Origin: DASXTK01 sp036505485
Lineage (GTDB): Bacteria; Actinomycetota; Acidimicrobiia; Acidimicrobiales; VFJN01
Direction: 5' to 3'
NCBI GenBank assembly: GCA_036505485.1
Contig: DASXTK010000310.1
Span: 1 to 64,000, forward strand
Length of the DNA stretch: 64,000 nt
A program made the translations under genes and the position numbers. Below are positions 9,201 through 17,348 of this stretch, one piece after another. The notes under the pieces are model-generated. The model did not search any database. It saw only the letters and a program-made list of their open reading frames with translations, and was not told where the DNA came from. Position 1 is the first letter of the stretch; each line of letters begins with the position of its first letter.

Positions 9201-9246
9201 GAGGCGCTCGCCCTGTTGCTGCCGCCCGCTGCCCGCGCCGGAGTGG

Positions 9247-9477
9247 CTAGCCGCCGAAGCCGATGCGGCGACCGGCTTCCGGCGTGCCGAGCTCCACGTA
9301 GGCCACCTTGTCAGCGGGGACGCCGATCTGCCGGCCCCGCTTGTCGGTCAGCCACAACGTGCCGCCGGCGGAGATGGCCGCCTCGACATGCTCCCGAACG
9401 GCGTCCGGGTTGGTGTCGTCGGCCAGCAGGACCTCGAGCTCTTTCGGCGACTGGGTCACCCCGATGCGGACGTCCAC
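9247..9477 (-). CDS. DUF3107 protein
   Basis: A 76-residue protein that starts MDVRIGVTQSPKELEV and ends VAYVELG..RRIGFGG, matching the small actinobacterial DUF3107 family, whose function is unknown. Start GTG 9477 has an AGGAGG site upstream. It is upstream of the two Get3-like ATPases on the same strand. Confidence 0.85.
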   Translation of the reverse strand: MDVRIGVTQSPKELEVLLADDTNPDAVREHVEAAISAGGTLWLTDKRGRQIGVPADKVAYVELGTPEAGRRIGFGG

Positions 9478-9515
9478 GTGTTCCTCCTCGTAGAAAGCCC
9501 GGCCATCGTAGGGGG

Positions 9516-10175
9516 TCAGTTCCGCTCCTCGGTCATCTCGTTGGCCCAGACGGGGTGGTGGCGGCGGGCCCAGCGGGTGGGCATGCGGCCGGTGAACATC
9601 GAGCGCAGGGCCGGAGGCTTGGAGATGGCCACCACGATGTGCCCGGCCACCACGAACCAGGTGGCGATGGCGATCCAGTCGTGGACGAAGGTGGCGCCGG
9701 TGCGGGTGGACACGCTGAAGTGCTCGAACCAGCGCATGATCCCGCCGGTGGCCATCATGACCGGGATCATCCCGGCGATGAACGCGGCGTTGGCCTTCTG
9801 CCCGGCGTTGAACTTGCCCACCTCGTTGCCGCCCTGGCGACCCCGGGACAACAGCCAGCGCCGGTCGGCCGGCGACCAGCGGTTCATGCGACGGATGTCA
9901 GCTCGGAGGGCGTCGCGCCCGCGTCCGACGTACGCCAGCACCAGAGGGACCGGCATGGCCAGGCCGCTGATGACGTGGACGTTCTTGAGGATGTCGCGCC
10001 GGCCCACTAGAGCCGAGAGCTGTCCGACGTAGAGGATCAGCCCGGTGATGGCCACGGTGAGGACCAGCGTGGCGGTGGTCCAGTGCAGGGCTCGCTCGGT
10101 CCCGGTGAAGCGGCGGAGGTCCTCCGTCTCCACGCTCGCGGCCGGAACCGCGAGCTCGGACTCAAGTGGGGTCAT
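9516..10175 (-). CDS. cytochrome b561-like membrane subunit
   Basis: A 219-residue protein with four to five hydrophobic segments. Histidines in helices (ALHWTTATLVLTVAITG, NVHVISGLAMPV, FVHDWIAIATW, VAGHIVVAIS) suit b-type heme ligation, as in cytochrome b561 or formate-dehydrogenase gamma subunits. ATG 10175 overlaps the upstream molybdoenzyme gene by 14 bases, so the two are coupled. By analogy with YedYZ-type pairs it would connect the exported molybdoenzyme to the quinone pool; that role is inference. Confidence 0.8.
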   Translation of the reverse strand: MTPLESELAVPAASVETEDLRRFTGTERALHWTTATLVLTVAITGLILYVGQLSALVGRRDILKNVHVISGLAMPVPLVLAYVGRGRDALRADIRRMNRWSPADRRWLLSRGRQGGNEVGKFNAGQKANAAFIAGMIPVMMATGGIMRWFEHFSVSTRTGATFVHDWIAIATWFVVAGHIVVAISKPPALRSMFTGRMPTRWARRHHPVWANEMTEERN

Positions 10176-10869
10176 CGCCCTGCCGGCCGTTGGATCCGCC
10201 GACGAAGGCATCGACGTCGTAGCCGCGTTCCTCCCAGTAGCCCGGGATCTCCTGGTCGACGACCTCGATCCGCTCCAGCCACTTCAGCGACTTGTAGCCG
10301 TACATCGGGGCCACGTAGAGCCGCACCGGCCCACCGTGCTCGGCCGAGACCGGACCGTCGAGCATCTCGTGGGCCGCCATCACATCGTCCCGGCGGGCCT
10401 GCTCGAGGCTGAGGCTCTCGGTGTAGCTGCCGTCGAACGAGTACAACCGCAGGTGGGTGGCCCGGTCGGAGACCACGGCCTCGTCGAGCAGGTCACGCAG
10501 CAGGACTCCCCGCCAGTGCACCTCGGGCACCCGCCAGCCGGTCACGCACTGGAAGTCCCGGATCAGCTCGGTCTGGGGCCGCTGCTTCAGGTCGGCCAGG
10601 CTGAGCTCGAGCGGCTGGTCGACCAGTCCGTCGACGGTGAGGCGGTACTCGTCGTCGCTGCGCTCGGGCATGGGAAAGACGACGGTGTAGATGCGGAACC
10701 GGCCGGCCGTCGGCACGAACGAGCTGAGGCCGGTCGGATCGTTCTGGGTAACTGGGCGGAGGAAGCGCTCCAACCCATCCTGGATGCGCGCGCCGGTCAC
10801 GATCCCGACCGCGCCGAACCCCAGCATGCCCAACACGATGCGACGACCGACCGGAGACTGGTCCTTCAC
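10162..10869 (-). CDS. sulfite-oxidase-like molybdopterin oxidoreductase
   Basis: A 235-residue protein of the sulfite oxidase/YedY (MsrP) fold. The molybdenum-ligating cysteine is in IRDFQCVTGWRVPEVHW, followed by GVLLRDLL and a GYKSLKW motif that binds the cofactor. The N-terminus has a twin arginine (GRRIVLGMLGFGAVG), suggesting Tat export or a signal anchor. GTG 10869 is chosen as the start just before it. The gene overlaps the cytochrome b subunit, giving a two-subunit reductase or oxidase. The substrate may be a protein methionine sulfoxide or sulfite; sequence does not decide. Confidence 0.85.
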   Translation of the reverse strand: MKDQSPVGRRIVLGMLGFGAVGIVTGARIQDGLERFLRPVTQNDPTGLSSFVPTAGRFRIYTVVFPMPERSDDEYRLTVDGLVDQPLELSLADLKQRPQTELIRDFQCVTGWRVPEVHWRGVLLRDLLDEAVVSDRATHLRLYSFDGSYTESLSLEQARRDDVMAAHEMLDGPVSAEHGGPVRLYVAPMYGYKSLKWLERIEVVDQEIPGYWEERGYDVDAFVGGSNGRQGDDPT

Positions 10870-10880
10870 TGGGTCGAGGG

Positions 10881-10935
10881 TACGAAATTGAGGTGTTTGA
10901 CGCGCTATAAGCGCGTCAAACACCTCAATTTCGTA
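10881..10935. repeat. palindromic repeat, family A copy 2 (perfect 25-bp arms)
   Basis: Arms at 10,881-10,905 and 10,911-10,935 match perfectly around TATAA. It resembles family A but carries GAGGTGTTTGACGCGC in place of the common core. It lies between the molybdoenzyme start and the end of the ArsR gene, both on the minus strand. The ArsR gene ends inside the repeat: its last residues and TGA stop are encoded by the right arm. Confidence 0.9.
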
Positions 10936-11251
10936 ATGAGTCGCGCAGGCGGGCCAGGCGGTCGTCCCAGCGGCGGCCGGTGGCGGTGGCCCAGGCGGCC
11001 AGGTCGTCGAGTGGTTGGGATTGGGCCACGAACCGGGTCTCGCGCCCGGTCCGATCGGCCTTCACCAGCCCGGCCTCGCGCAGGACGATCAGATGGCGGG
11101 CGATGGCCTGCCGGCTGATCGGCACCTCCGAGGTGAGCGCGGTCGCCGTCGTCGGGCCGTACTCCGACACCGCCTGGAGGATGTTGCGGCGGGTCGGGTC
11201 GGCCAGCGCCGCGAACACCTCATCGCCAGGATCCGCGATGGGCAAGCTCAC
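10925..11251 (-). CDS. ArsR-family HTH regulator
   Basis: A 108-residue winged-helix repressor: ALADPTRRNILQAVSEYG, then the recognition helix ISRQAIARHLIVLREAGLV and the wing DRTGRETRF. No metal-binding cysteines are seen, so it is probably of the non-metal-sensing kind often paired with SRPBCC/AHSA1 proteins. GTG 11251 overlaps the upstream SRPBCC stop as GTGA. The likely operators are the twin palindromes at 11,645 and 11,689, ahead of this operon and the divergent clpP. Its 3' end lies in a palindromic repeat. Confidence 0.9.
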   Translation of the reverse strand: MSLPIADPGDEVFAALADPTRRNILQAVSEYGPTTATALTSEVPISRQAIARHLIVLREAGLVKADRTGRETRFVAQSQPLDDLAAWATATGRRWDDRLARLRDSLRN

Positions 11252-11640
11252 CCCACGCAGAGACCTGCGGTCAGCAACAGCAGCTCCAACCCGAGCAGGC
11301 GGCGGTCCCAGGTACGAGAGGCGCTCGCACTGACGCTGGCGCGGGCGGTGAAGCTTGGGGTCAGACGGCGCTCGGTCACGGCCACCCGGGTACCACCGGT
11401 GTCCAGCTCGGTGAGCACCACCTCGACCCGCGACGCGCCGGCGGGATCGTCGTTGTGCCACCAGGTCCAGGTCAGGGTGCTGCCGGTGTCGGCATGGTCG
11501 ATCCGCAGCTCGCGGTCACGGGAATCGTCGTCGTCCAGCCAGGCGTCCCGCCGATCGGGGTCGACCAGCACCTCCCAGACCGCATCGGGGGCGGCGTCGA
11601 CATCGACCGAGCGGGTGACTTCGCGCGTCTCCTCAGGCAT
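11248..11640 (-). CDS. SRPBCC (AHSA1-like) protein
   Basis: A 130-residue START/SRPBCC-fold protein: RSVDVDAAPDAVWEVLVDPDRR at the N-terminus and TLTWTWWHNDD...VVLTELDTGGTRVAVTE in the middle. The fold binds hydrophobic ligands; function here is unknown. ATG 11640 was chosen over an extension to 11694 because the family begins there and the extension would cover one operator. First gene of an operon with the ArsR regulator. Confidence 0.82.
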   Translation of the reverse strand: MPEETREVTRSVDVDAAPDAVWEVLVDPDRRDAWLDDDDSRDRELRIDHADTGSTLTWTWWHNDDPAGASRVEVVLTELDTGGTRVAVTERRLTPSFTARASVSASASRTWDRRLLGLELLLLTAGLCVG

Positions 11641-11644
11641 ACCT

Positions 11645-11660
11645 GCAACTCTACAGTTGC
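11645..11660. promoter_or_regulatory. operator palindrome GCAACT-N4-AGTTGC, site 1
   Basis: A perfect six-base inverted repeat with spacer CTAC, four bases upstream of the SRPBCC start codon. It repeats the design of site 2 at 11,689, with centres 46 bases apart. Its place in a regulator's own divergent promoter region suggests autoregulation by the ArsR protein. Confidence 0.65.
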
Positions 11661-11688
11661 GCTTTCCGGTTTGTCGCCCTACGTTGAT

Positions 11689-11708
11689 GCGCAACTAACC
11701 AGTTGCGC
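11689..11708. promoter_or_regulatory. operator palindrome GCGCAACT-N4-AGTTGCGC, site 2
   Basis: A perfect eight-base inverted repeat with spacer AACC, 17 bases upstream of the clpP start. It contains the same GCAACT-N4-AGTTGC core as site 1. A protein bound here would sit on the clpP leader or promoter, so this ClpP paralogue is probably under the same control as the ArsR/SRPBCC operon. Confidence 0.7.
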
Positions 11709-11725
11709 GAGGAAGGCGAGGCACC

Positions 11726-12364
11726 ATGTTGATCCCCACCGTCATCGAGAGCACCAGCCGAGGCGAACGGCACTCGGACATCTACTCCCGCCTGCTGCGG
11801 GAGCGGATCGTGTTCCTCGGCAGCCCGATCGACGACGACGTGGCCAACCTGCTGATCGCCCAGCTGCTCCACCTCGAGGGCGAGGACATGGAGCGCCCGA
11901 TCAACCTCTACATCAACTCCCCCGGCGGCGACATGCTCGGGTTGTTCGCCATCTACGACGCCATCCAGTTCCTGGGACCACCGGTGCACACGGTCTGCGT
12001 GGGACAGGCCGCCTCGGCCGCCGCCGTCCTGCTGGCCGCGGGTGAGCCGGGGAACCGCTATGCCCTGCCCAACGCCCGGGTGCTGCTGCACCAACCGCAC
12101 GGGGCGGCCCAGGGTCAGTCGAGCGACCTGGAGATCGCGGTGAAGGAGATGGTCGTCATGCGGGAGCGGATGATCGACATCCTCACCGAGCGCTCAGGGC
12201 AGACCCGGGACCGGATCAAGACCGACATCGACCGGGACTTCATCCTGCGGGGCGAGGACGCCGTGGCCTACGGCGTGGTGGACGAGATCCTCACCCATCG
12301 GGCTCCCCGGGTCTACACCGGCTTCCGACCCACCGGCCAGGAGTCCACCGCCGCGGTCAGTTGA
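11726..12364 (+). CDS. clpP: ClpP-family serine protease (paralogue)
   Basis: A 212-residue Clp protease proteolytic subunit. The catalytic Ser lies in GQAASAAAVLLAAG (usual consensus GMAASM), His in VLLHQPHG, and Asp in the DRDFILRGEDAVAYGVVDEI region; the family motif YINSPGGD is present. It degrades proteins with a Clp ATPase. It stands alone, not next to a second clpP, tig or clpX, so it is probably not the housekeeping copy. GAGGAAGG precedes ATG 11726. Twin operators upstream suggest induction through the divergent ArsR regulator. The 3' end overlaps mrp convergently by eight bases. Confidence 0.9.
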   Translation: MLIPTVIESTSRGERHSDIYSRLLRERIVFLGSPIDDDVANLLIAQLLHLEGEDMERPINLYINSPGGDMLGLFAIYDAIQFLGPPVHTVCVGQAASAAAVLLAAGEPGNRYALPNARVLLHQPHGAAQGQSSDLEIAVKEMVVMRERMIDILTERSGQTRDRIKTDIDRDFILRGEDAVAYGVVDEILTHRAPRVYTGFRPTGQESTAAVS

Positions 12365-13499
12365 TGCGCAACGCGGGGCTGTAGATGCGGGTGGGGGCCA
12401 GGTCGACGTCGATCGCCTGGGCGATCTGGTTGAAGATCTGGGCCACCTCGCCGTCGGGCTCGACCGCCACGAGAGGTGCGCCGCGGTCGGCCCCCTCCCG
12501 CAGCTCCGACACCAGCGGTACCTGACCGATCAGGGGCACGTCGAGGCGCTTGGCCAGCTCCTCGCCGCCGCCCTCGCCGAAGATGCGGTAGCGCTTGCCG
12601 TCGTCTCCGGTGAACCACGACATGTTCTCGATGACCCCTTTGACCTCGAGGTTCACCTTCTGGGCCATGAACGCGGCCCGCTGGGCCACCCGTTGGGCCG
12701 CGGGCTGCGGGGTGGTGACCACATAGACCTCGGCCCGGGGCAGGAACTGGGCCAGGCTGATCGAGATGTCACCGGTGCCCGGCGGGAGATCGACCACCAG
12801 GAAGTCGGGGTCGTCCCAGAAGACGTCGGTCAGGAATTGCTCCAACGCCTTGTGGAGCATGGGTCCCCGCCAGATCACCGGCTGGTCCTCGGCCGCGAAG
12901 AACCCCATGGAGATGCAGCGCACCCCATAGGACTCGGGCGGGACCAGCATCGAGTCGATCACCACCGGGGGATGCTCGACCCCCAGCATCCGGGGGATGG
13001 AGAAGCCCCACACGTCGGCGTCGACCACGGCCACGTCCTTGCCCCGGCCGGCGAGAGATACCGCCAGGTTGGTGGTCACCGACGACTTGCCGACGCCGCC
13101 CTTCCCCGAGGCCACCAACAGGACCCGGGTCTTGCTGGCCGGGTCGGCGAAGGGGATGGCCCGGCCCTCGGCGTGGCCGTGCGCTGGTTGGCTTCCGGCC
13201 GTGGCGGCCGGATCGCCGTGGAGCTTGGTGCGCAAGGTGGCCCGCTCCTCATCGGTCATCACCGTGAAGTCGAGGTCCACGGTGTCGACGCCCTCCAGCC
13301 CCGTGACCGCGTCCTCGACCCGGCGGGTGATCTCGTTGCGGAGGGGACAGCCGGCCACGGTCAGGGCCACCAACACACCCACCTGGGCGCCGACGATGGT
13401 CACTTCCCGGACCATGTCGAGCTCCACGATGCTGCGATGGAGCTCCGGGTCCTCGACCGGACGGAGCGCATCGACAACCTGGGCTTCAGTGACCGACAT
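12357..13499 (-). CDS. mrp: Mrp/NBP35-family iron-sulfur carrier ATPase
   Basis: A 380-residue protein. The N-terminal ~95 residues are a MIP18/DUF59 domain (VEDPELHRSIVELDMV); the C-terminal part is a ParA-like ATPase with GKGGVGKSSVTTNLA and VVDLPPGTGDISISL. The family (ApbC/Mrp) delivers [4Fe-4S] clusters to apoproteins. The usual CxxC after the ENMSWF motif is replaced by TGDDGKRY, so cluster ligation must differ or be lost. It is near a SufR-like regulator and a cysteine desulfurase on the other strand, consistent with an Fe-S theme. Confidence 0.92.
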   Translation of the reverse strand: MSVTEAQVVDALRPVEDPELHRSIVELDMVREVTIVGAQVGVLVALTVAGCPLRNEITRRVEDAVTGLEGVDTVDLDFTVMTDEERATLRTKLHGDPAATAGSQPAHGHAEGRAIPFADPASKTRVLLVASGKGGVGKSSVTTNLAVSLAGRGKDVAVVDADVWGFSIPRMLGVEHPPVVIDSMLVPPESYGVRCISMGFFAAEDQPVIWRGPMLHKALEQFLTDVFWDDPDFLVVDLPPGTGDISISLAQFLPRAEVYVVTTPQPAAQRVAQRAAFMAQKVNLEVKGVIENMSWFTGDDGKRYRIFGEGGGEELAKRLDVPLIGQVPLVSELREGADRGAPLVAVEPDGEVAQIFNQIAQAIDVDLAPTRIYSPALRIN

Positions 13500-13563
13500 C
13501 TTGAGGTGTACTCCCAGTCGGGGCGACGACGACGTCGCAAGGGATTAGCACTACGACCATAGG

Positions 13564-13569
13564 TAGAAT
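13564..13569 (+). promoter_or_regulatory. candidate -10 element (TAGAAT), leaderless start
   Basis: TAGAAT ends seven bases before GTG 13577. At that spacing transcription would begin at or next to the start codon, and no ribosome binding site is visible, so a leaderless mRNA is likely. A -35 element is not obvious. Confidence 0.5.
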
Positions 13570-13576
13570 ACCGGTC

Positions 13577-14311
13577 GTGGATCGGCCCCCTCTTTCGCCG
13601 ACCGATTTCGCCTCGGTGGTCACAGCCATCACGTCGGCGTTCGGCGACCCCACCCGGCGGGCCATCTATCTCTACGTGCATGAGCACGCCGACGGTGCCA
13701 CCGCCTCGGCGGTGGCTGAGCGCTTCGACCTCCATCCTAATGTGGCCCGCCATCACCTCGACAAGCTGGTGGCCGGCGGGTACGTCGTGGTGCTGCCACC
13801 GAACCGGCCGTTGCAGGGCCAGGGCGCCGGTCGTCCGTCCAAGCACTACAAGGTGGTGGCCCCGGAGATCGCGCTGGACCTGCCGCTGCGCCACGACGAC
13901 GTCCTCACCTCGTTGCTGGGCCGGGCGCTGGCCGAGCTGGGGCCGGAACGGTCCGAGGCGCTGGCCGAGGATGTGGGCGTGGCCTACGGGCGGACCATGG
14001 CCACCTCGATGTATCCGGGGTCCGAGGGTCACCGCTCGTTCCAGGTGGCGCTGCACGCGGTGGCCGAGGCTCTCACCGCTCACGGCTTCGCGGCACACGC
14101 CGAGCGGATCGACGAAAAGCTGCAGATCGTCAACGAGAACTGCCCGTTCGGTGGTGTTGTGATCGACAACCCAGTGATCTGCGCGGTCGACCGGGGCATG
14201 GTTCGGGGCATGCTCGAGACCCTGTACGGGCAGGAAATGGTGACCGAGACGGCGCTGTCCCTGCCCACGGGGGCCGACCGCTGCGTCACGACGGCGGTGC
14301 AGGGAAGCTGA
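13577..14311 (+). CDS. SufR-like iron-sulfur HTH regulator
   Basis: A 244-residue DeoR/ArsR-type winged-helix protein: FGDPTRRAIYLYVHE and NVARHHLDKLVAGGYV at the N-terminus. The C-terminal part has cysteines spaced as in SufR: NCPFG, then ICAVD twelve residues later, and RCVTT near the end. These would bind an Fe-S cluster that controls DNA binding. It is immediately followed, with a four-base overlap, by a cysteine desulfurase gene, which supports control of Fe-S biogenesis. Main suf genes are not in the window. Confidence 0.85.
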   Translation: MDRPPLSPTDFASVVTAITSAFGDPTRRAIYLYVHEHADGATASAVAERFDLHPNVARHHLDKLVAGGYVVVLPPNRPLQGQGAGRPSKHYKVVAPEIALDLPLRHDDVLTSLLGRALAELGPERSEALAEDVGVAYGRTMATSMYPGSEGHRSFQVALHAVAEALTAHGFAAHAERIDEKLQIVNENCPFGGVVIDNPVICAVDRGMVRGMLETLYGQEMVTETALSLPTGADRCVTTAVQGS

Positions 14312-15471
14312 CCACCGGTCGGGTCTATCTCGATCACGCCTCCACGTCTCCGTTGCGGCCCGAGGCCCGGGAGGCCCTGGTGGCGTGGCTCGATCCTGGA
14401 AAGGCCGGGGATCCCAGCCGCATCCATCAGGACGGCTTGGAGGCGCGGCACGCGATCGAGGTTGCTCGGGACCAGGTGGCTGGGCTGCTCGGGGCCCGCA
14501 ACCGCGAGGTGTGCTTCACCAGCGGCGCCACCGAGGCCATCGTGGCCGCCTGCTGGGGCGCGGCCGAACGTGGCCGCCACCAGGTGGTCCCGGCGATCGA
14601 GCACTCGGCGGTACGGATGGCTGCCGAACGCCACGGCGACGTGAGCCTGGTGGCTCCCGACCGGCTCGGACGGATGGACCCGGACGCGGTGTTGGCCGCG
14701 GTCCGGCCCGACACCGCTGTGGTCCACCTGCAGTGGGGCAACCACGAGGTCGGCACGACCCAGCCGGTGGCCGAGGTGGCGGCAGAGTGCCGGGATCGGG
14801 GCGTGCTCGTCCACATCGACGCGGCCCAGGCTGCCGGACGGGTTCCCATCGACTTCGCCGGGCTCGGCGCCGACCTGCTGTCCATCAGCGCCCACAAGCT
14901 GGGCGGACCGGCCGGTGTCGGTGCCCTGCTGATCCGCCGGGGCCTGCGGCTGCGGCCGCTCCTGGTGGGTGGCGATCAGGAGCGGGCCCGCCGCGCCGGC
15001 TACGAGAACGTCCCCGGTCTGGTCGGTCTCGGCGCCGCCTGTGCGGCTTTGTCCGACCCGGATCGGCTGGAGGCCGAGGCTGCGACCCAGCGCCGGCTCA
15101 GCCAGCGGATCATCGACGCTGTCGCCGGCACGGACGGGCTGCAGCAGTACGGCGACCCTGAGCACCGGTTGCCGCACATCGTCTGTCTGGGGGTGGCCGG
15201 CATCGAACCCCAGGCTGTGCTCTTGGGGTTGGACCGGGCCGGAATCAGCGCCCACTCGGGGAGCGCCTGCTCGTCCGAGGCCCTGGAGCCGTCGCCGGTG
15301 CTGGAGGCCATGGGCGTCGACGCCCACCACAGCCTCCGCCTCTCCACCGGCTGGTCCTCCACCGACACCGACATCGACCGCTTCCTCGACGCCCTCCCCA
15401 AGGTCCTCATCGACCTCCGCGCCCTGACTGTGGGGTCAAGGAATGTCGATGGCATAGTGCCGGGGCCGTGA
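14308..15471 (+). CDS. cysteine desulfurase (NifS/IscS-like)
   Basis: A 387-residue PLP enzyme that takes sulfur from L-cysteine for Fe-S clusters or thiolation. The conserved start VYLDHASTSPLRPEA, the PLP lysine in SISAHKLGGPAGVG, and the active-site cysteine loop SAHSGSACSS are intact. I see no in-frame ATG, GTG or TTG just before the conserved N-terminus; the best start is CTG 14308, which overlaps the regulator stop as CTGA after AGGGAAG. A TTG at 14353 would cut off the conserved YLDHAS motif. The downstream overlap with sixA is GTGA. Confidence 0.9.
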   Translation: MTTGRVYLDHASTSPLRPEAREALVAWLDPGKAGDPSRIHQDGLEARHAIEVARDQVAGLLGARNREVCFTSGATEAIVAACWGAAERGRHQVVPAIEHSAVRMAAERHGDVSLVAPDRLGRMDPDAVLAAVRPDTAVVHLQWGNHEVGTTQPVAEVAAECRDRGVLVHIDAAQAAGRVPIDFAGLGADLLSISAHKLGGPAGVGALLIRRGLRLRPLLVGGDQERARRAGYENVPGLVGLGAACAALSDPDRLEAEAATQRRLSQRIIDAVAGTDGLQQYGDPEHRLPHIVCLGVAGIEPQAVLLGLDRAGISAHSGSACSSEALEPSPVLEAMGVDAHHSLRLSTGWSSTDTDIDRFLDALPKVLIDLRALTVGSRNVDGIVPGP

Positions 15472-15935
15472 AGTTGTACGTCGTCCGTCACGCCGCCGCC
15501 GGGAGTCGGAGCGCCTGGACCGGCGACGACCGGCTGCGTCCGCTGAGCAAGAAGGGCCGCCGTCAGGCCGCCGAGCTGGCGGAGCTCCTCGCCGATGCCG
15601 GGCTCGAGCGGCTCGTGTCCAGCTCGTACGTCCGCTGCATCCAGACCCTGGAGCCCCTGGCCGAACGGACCGGGTCGGAGGTCGAGATCGACGACCGGTT
15701 GGCCGAGGGCAGCGACGGGGCGGCGGCGTTGCAGCTGGCCGAGGAACTGCGGGATGCGGGCGTGCGAGCCGCGGCGCTGTGCAGCCACGGCGATGTGGTC
15801 CCGGAGCTTCTGTCGCTGCTCAAGGTGACCGGCACGGCGTTCCACCAGCCGCTGGTGTGGCCCAAGGGCTCGGTGTGGGCTCTGAACAGCAACGGCACCC
15901 ACTGGACCGACGCCGAGCTACTGACCCGCGCCTGA
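15468..15935 (+). CDS. sixA: SixA-like phosphohistidine phosphatase
   Basis: A 155-residue histidine phosphatase of the SixA branch. The RHG-type motif is VVRHAAAG at the N-terminus and the second catalytic histidine is in LCSHGDVV. In E. coli SixA removes phosphate from phosphohistidine domains; the target here is unknown. GTG 15468 overlaps the desulfurase stop (GTGA), so it belongs to the same operon. Confidence 0.88.
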   Translation: MKLYVVRHAAAGSRSAWTGDDRLRPLSKKGRRQAAELAELLADAGLERLVSSSYVRCIQTLEPLAERTGSEVEIDDRLAEGSDGAAALQLAEELRDAGVRAAALCSHGDVVPELLSLLKVTGTAFHQPLVWPKGSVWALNSNGTHWTDAELLTRA

Positions 15936-15948
15936 CGAAACGAAGGCC

Positions 15949-16042
15949 GAGGCAATGCTGCCCACCCGAGCGAGGCTGAGGCGATGGTGGCCATATACGG
16001 CCACTATCGCCTCAGCCGCTCGATCATGGGCACCATTGCCTC
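15949..16042. repeat. long imperfect palindrome (about 44-bp arms)
   Basis: Arms at 15,949-15,992 and 15,999-16,042 pair almost throughout, with a few mismatches, around a six-base AT-rich centre. The sequence (GAGGCAATG..., GCTGAGGCGAT...) differs from the other palindromes in the window. It fills the space between convergent sixA and ccmI, so it may serve as a two-way terminator, although no T-tract is present. Confidence 0.85.
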
Positions 16043-16092
16043 GCCACATCGCCCCTCGGCCCGACCTTCCCTACGTGCCTCGTTGGTCGTTC

Positions 16093-16866
16093 CTAGCCGC
16101 CGGCTGTCGTTGGGGTCGCCTCGATCTGGGTGCGGAGTTGCTCGGCGGCTTGGGCCAGTTCGGCCGGGGGGCCGAGCTCGTCCAGGCGGTCGAGGGACTC
16201 CAGGGCCACGTCGGGGCGGCCCAGCCGGTTGAAGGCCACGGCGATGAAGAAGTGGACGTCGGGGTACTCGGGATCGGTCTCCGCGGCGTGGATCATGGTG
16301 GTCAGCCCACTGCCGTCTCCGTTCTGGAACTGCAGCCAGCCCTTGAACGTAAGCGCCAGCACGTTGTCGGGCTCGTCGGCCAGGACGTCGTCATAGATGG
16401 CGATGGCGTCGTCCAGCCGTCCGGCCTGGGTGAGCGAGGCGGCTTCGTCGAACCACTCCGGCATGTCGGTCTGGCCCGCGCTGGAACCGGCGTTCTCCGA
16501 TTGCCGGATGGCGCCGGTCACGGTGTCCCCCTCGCCCCGCCGTCCCAGCCCGAGGGCCAGCACCAGCCCGGTGGCCACAGCGAACAGGCCGATACCGCCG
16601 GCGATCGCCAGGCGGCGCCATTCCGGCTTGGCCGATGAGCCCGACGACGGTGCCACCCGGGCCTCGTGGGACTCGATGGCCCGCAGGACCTTGGCGGCCC
16701 GGGCGGTGTAGTCGTCGCGCAGCTCGGCGTAGTCGTGCTCATCGACGTCGCCAGCGGCGTGTTCTCGCTCCAGGTCGTCAAGCGACGCCAGCAGGAAGTC
16801 GCGCTGGTCCTCCAGGGCGGCCAGCTCGTCGGGTCCGAGCGGACGGACGTCGGAGCGGGTGCTCAC
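16093..16866 (-). CDS. CcmI-like TPR protein of cytochrome c maturation
   Basis: A 257-residue protein with an N-terminal hydrophilic helical region (LAALEDQRDFLLASLDDLE), one central membrane segment (IAGGIGLFAVATGLVLALG), and C-terminal TPR-like repeats from MPEWFDEAASLTQAGRLDD onward. In system I, CcmI holds apocytochrome c for heme attachment. GTG 16866 overlaps the ccmH stop as GTGA. It is the last gene of the ccm operon. Confidence 0.82.
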   Translation of the reverse strand: MSTRSDVRPLGPDELAALEDQRDFLLASLDDLEREHAAGDVDEHDYAELRDDYTARAAKVLRAIESHEARVAPSSGSSAKPEWRRLAIAGGIGLFAVATGLVLALGLGRRGEGDTVTGAIRQSENAGSSAGQTDMPEWFDEAASLTQAGRLDDAIAIYDDVLADEPDNVLALTFKGWLQFQNGDGSGLTTMIHAAETDPEYPDVHFFIAVAFNRLGRPDVALESLDRLDELGPPAELAQAAEQLRTQIEATPTTAGG

Positions 16867-17348
16867 GACGGTCCGGTCGACGCGGTGTGCAGCTCGTCCA
16901 GGGCCTGCTCGACCAGCTCCCGGTCGGCGTCGCTGGCGTGCGCCCCGCCCTGGCCCTTCCAGCGCCGGAACACCAGGAACAGGCCGGTCACGGCGATCAC
17001 GAACCCGGCGATCGGCAGCGCCCAGACCAACCCCTCCAGCCCCGAGCGCTCGGGGGTGAGCAGGATCCGGTCGCCGTAGCTGCCGGCCAGCTCGTCCCGG
17101 ATCTCCTCGTCGGTGAAACCCTCGGAGATGCGCTGGTCGATGGTGGCTCGGATGCCCCGGGCCGCGCTGGAGTTGGAGTCGGCCACCGACTGACCGGCGC
17201 AGGTCGGGCACATGACCGACTCCGACACCCGCTGGGCCCGAGCCTCGGGGGAGACCGGACCGCCACGGTCGAGCAGGCCCACCGCGACCAGTCCGACTAC
17301 CACGGCCACCATGACCACCCAGCCCAGACGACGTGCTCCCGGCTTCAC
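16863..17348 (-). CDS. ccmH: CcmH-like apocytochrome thioreductase
   Basis: A 161-residue CcmH/CycL-family protein. One membrane helix precedes the redox motif RVSESVMCPTCAGQSVADS, the CxxC that reduces apocytochrome cysteines. The helical region DELAGSYGDRILLTP is typical, and a second membrane helix follows (LVWALPIAGFVIAVTG). GTG 17348 overlaps the upstream stop (GTGA). Confidence 0.93.
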   Translation of the reverse strand: MKPGARRLGWVVMVAVVVGLVAVGLLDRGGPVSPEARAQRVSESVMCPTCAGQSVADSNSSAARGIRATIDQRISEGFTDEEIRDELAGSYGDRILLTPERSGLEGLVWALPIAGFVIAVTGLFLVFRRWKGQGGAHASDADRELVEQALDELHTASTGPS

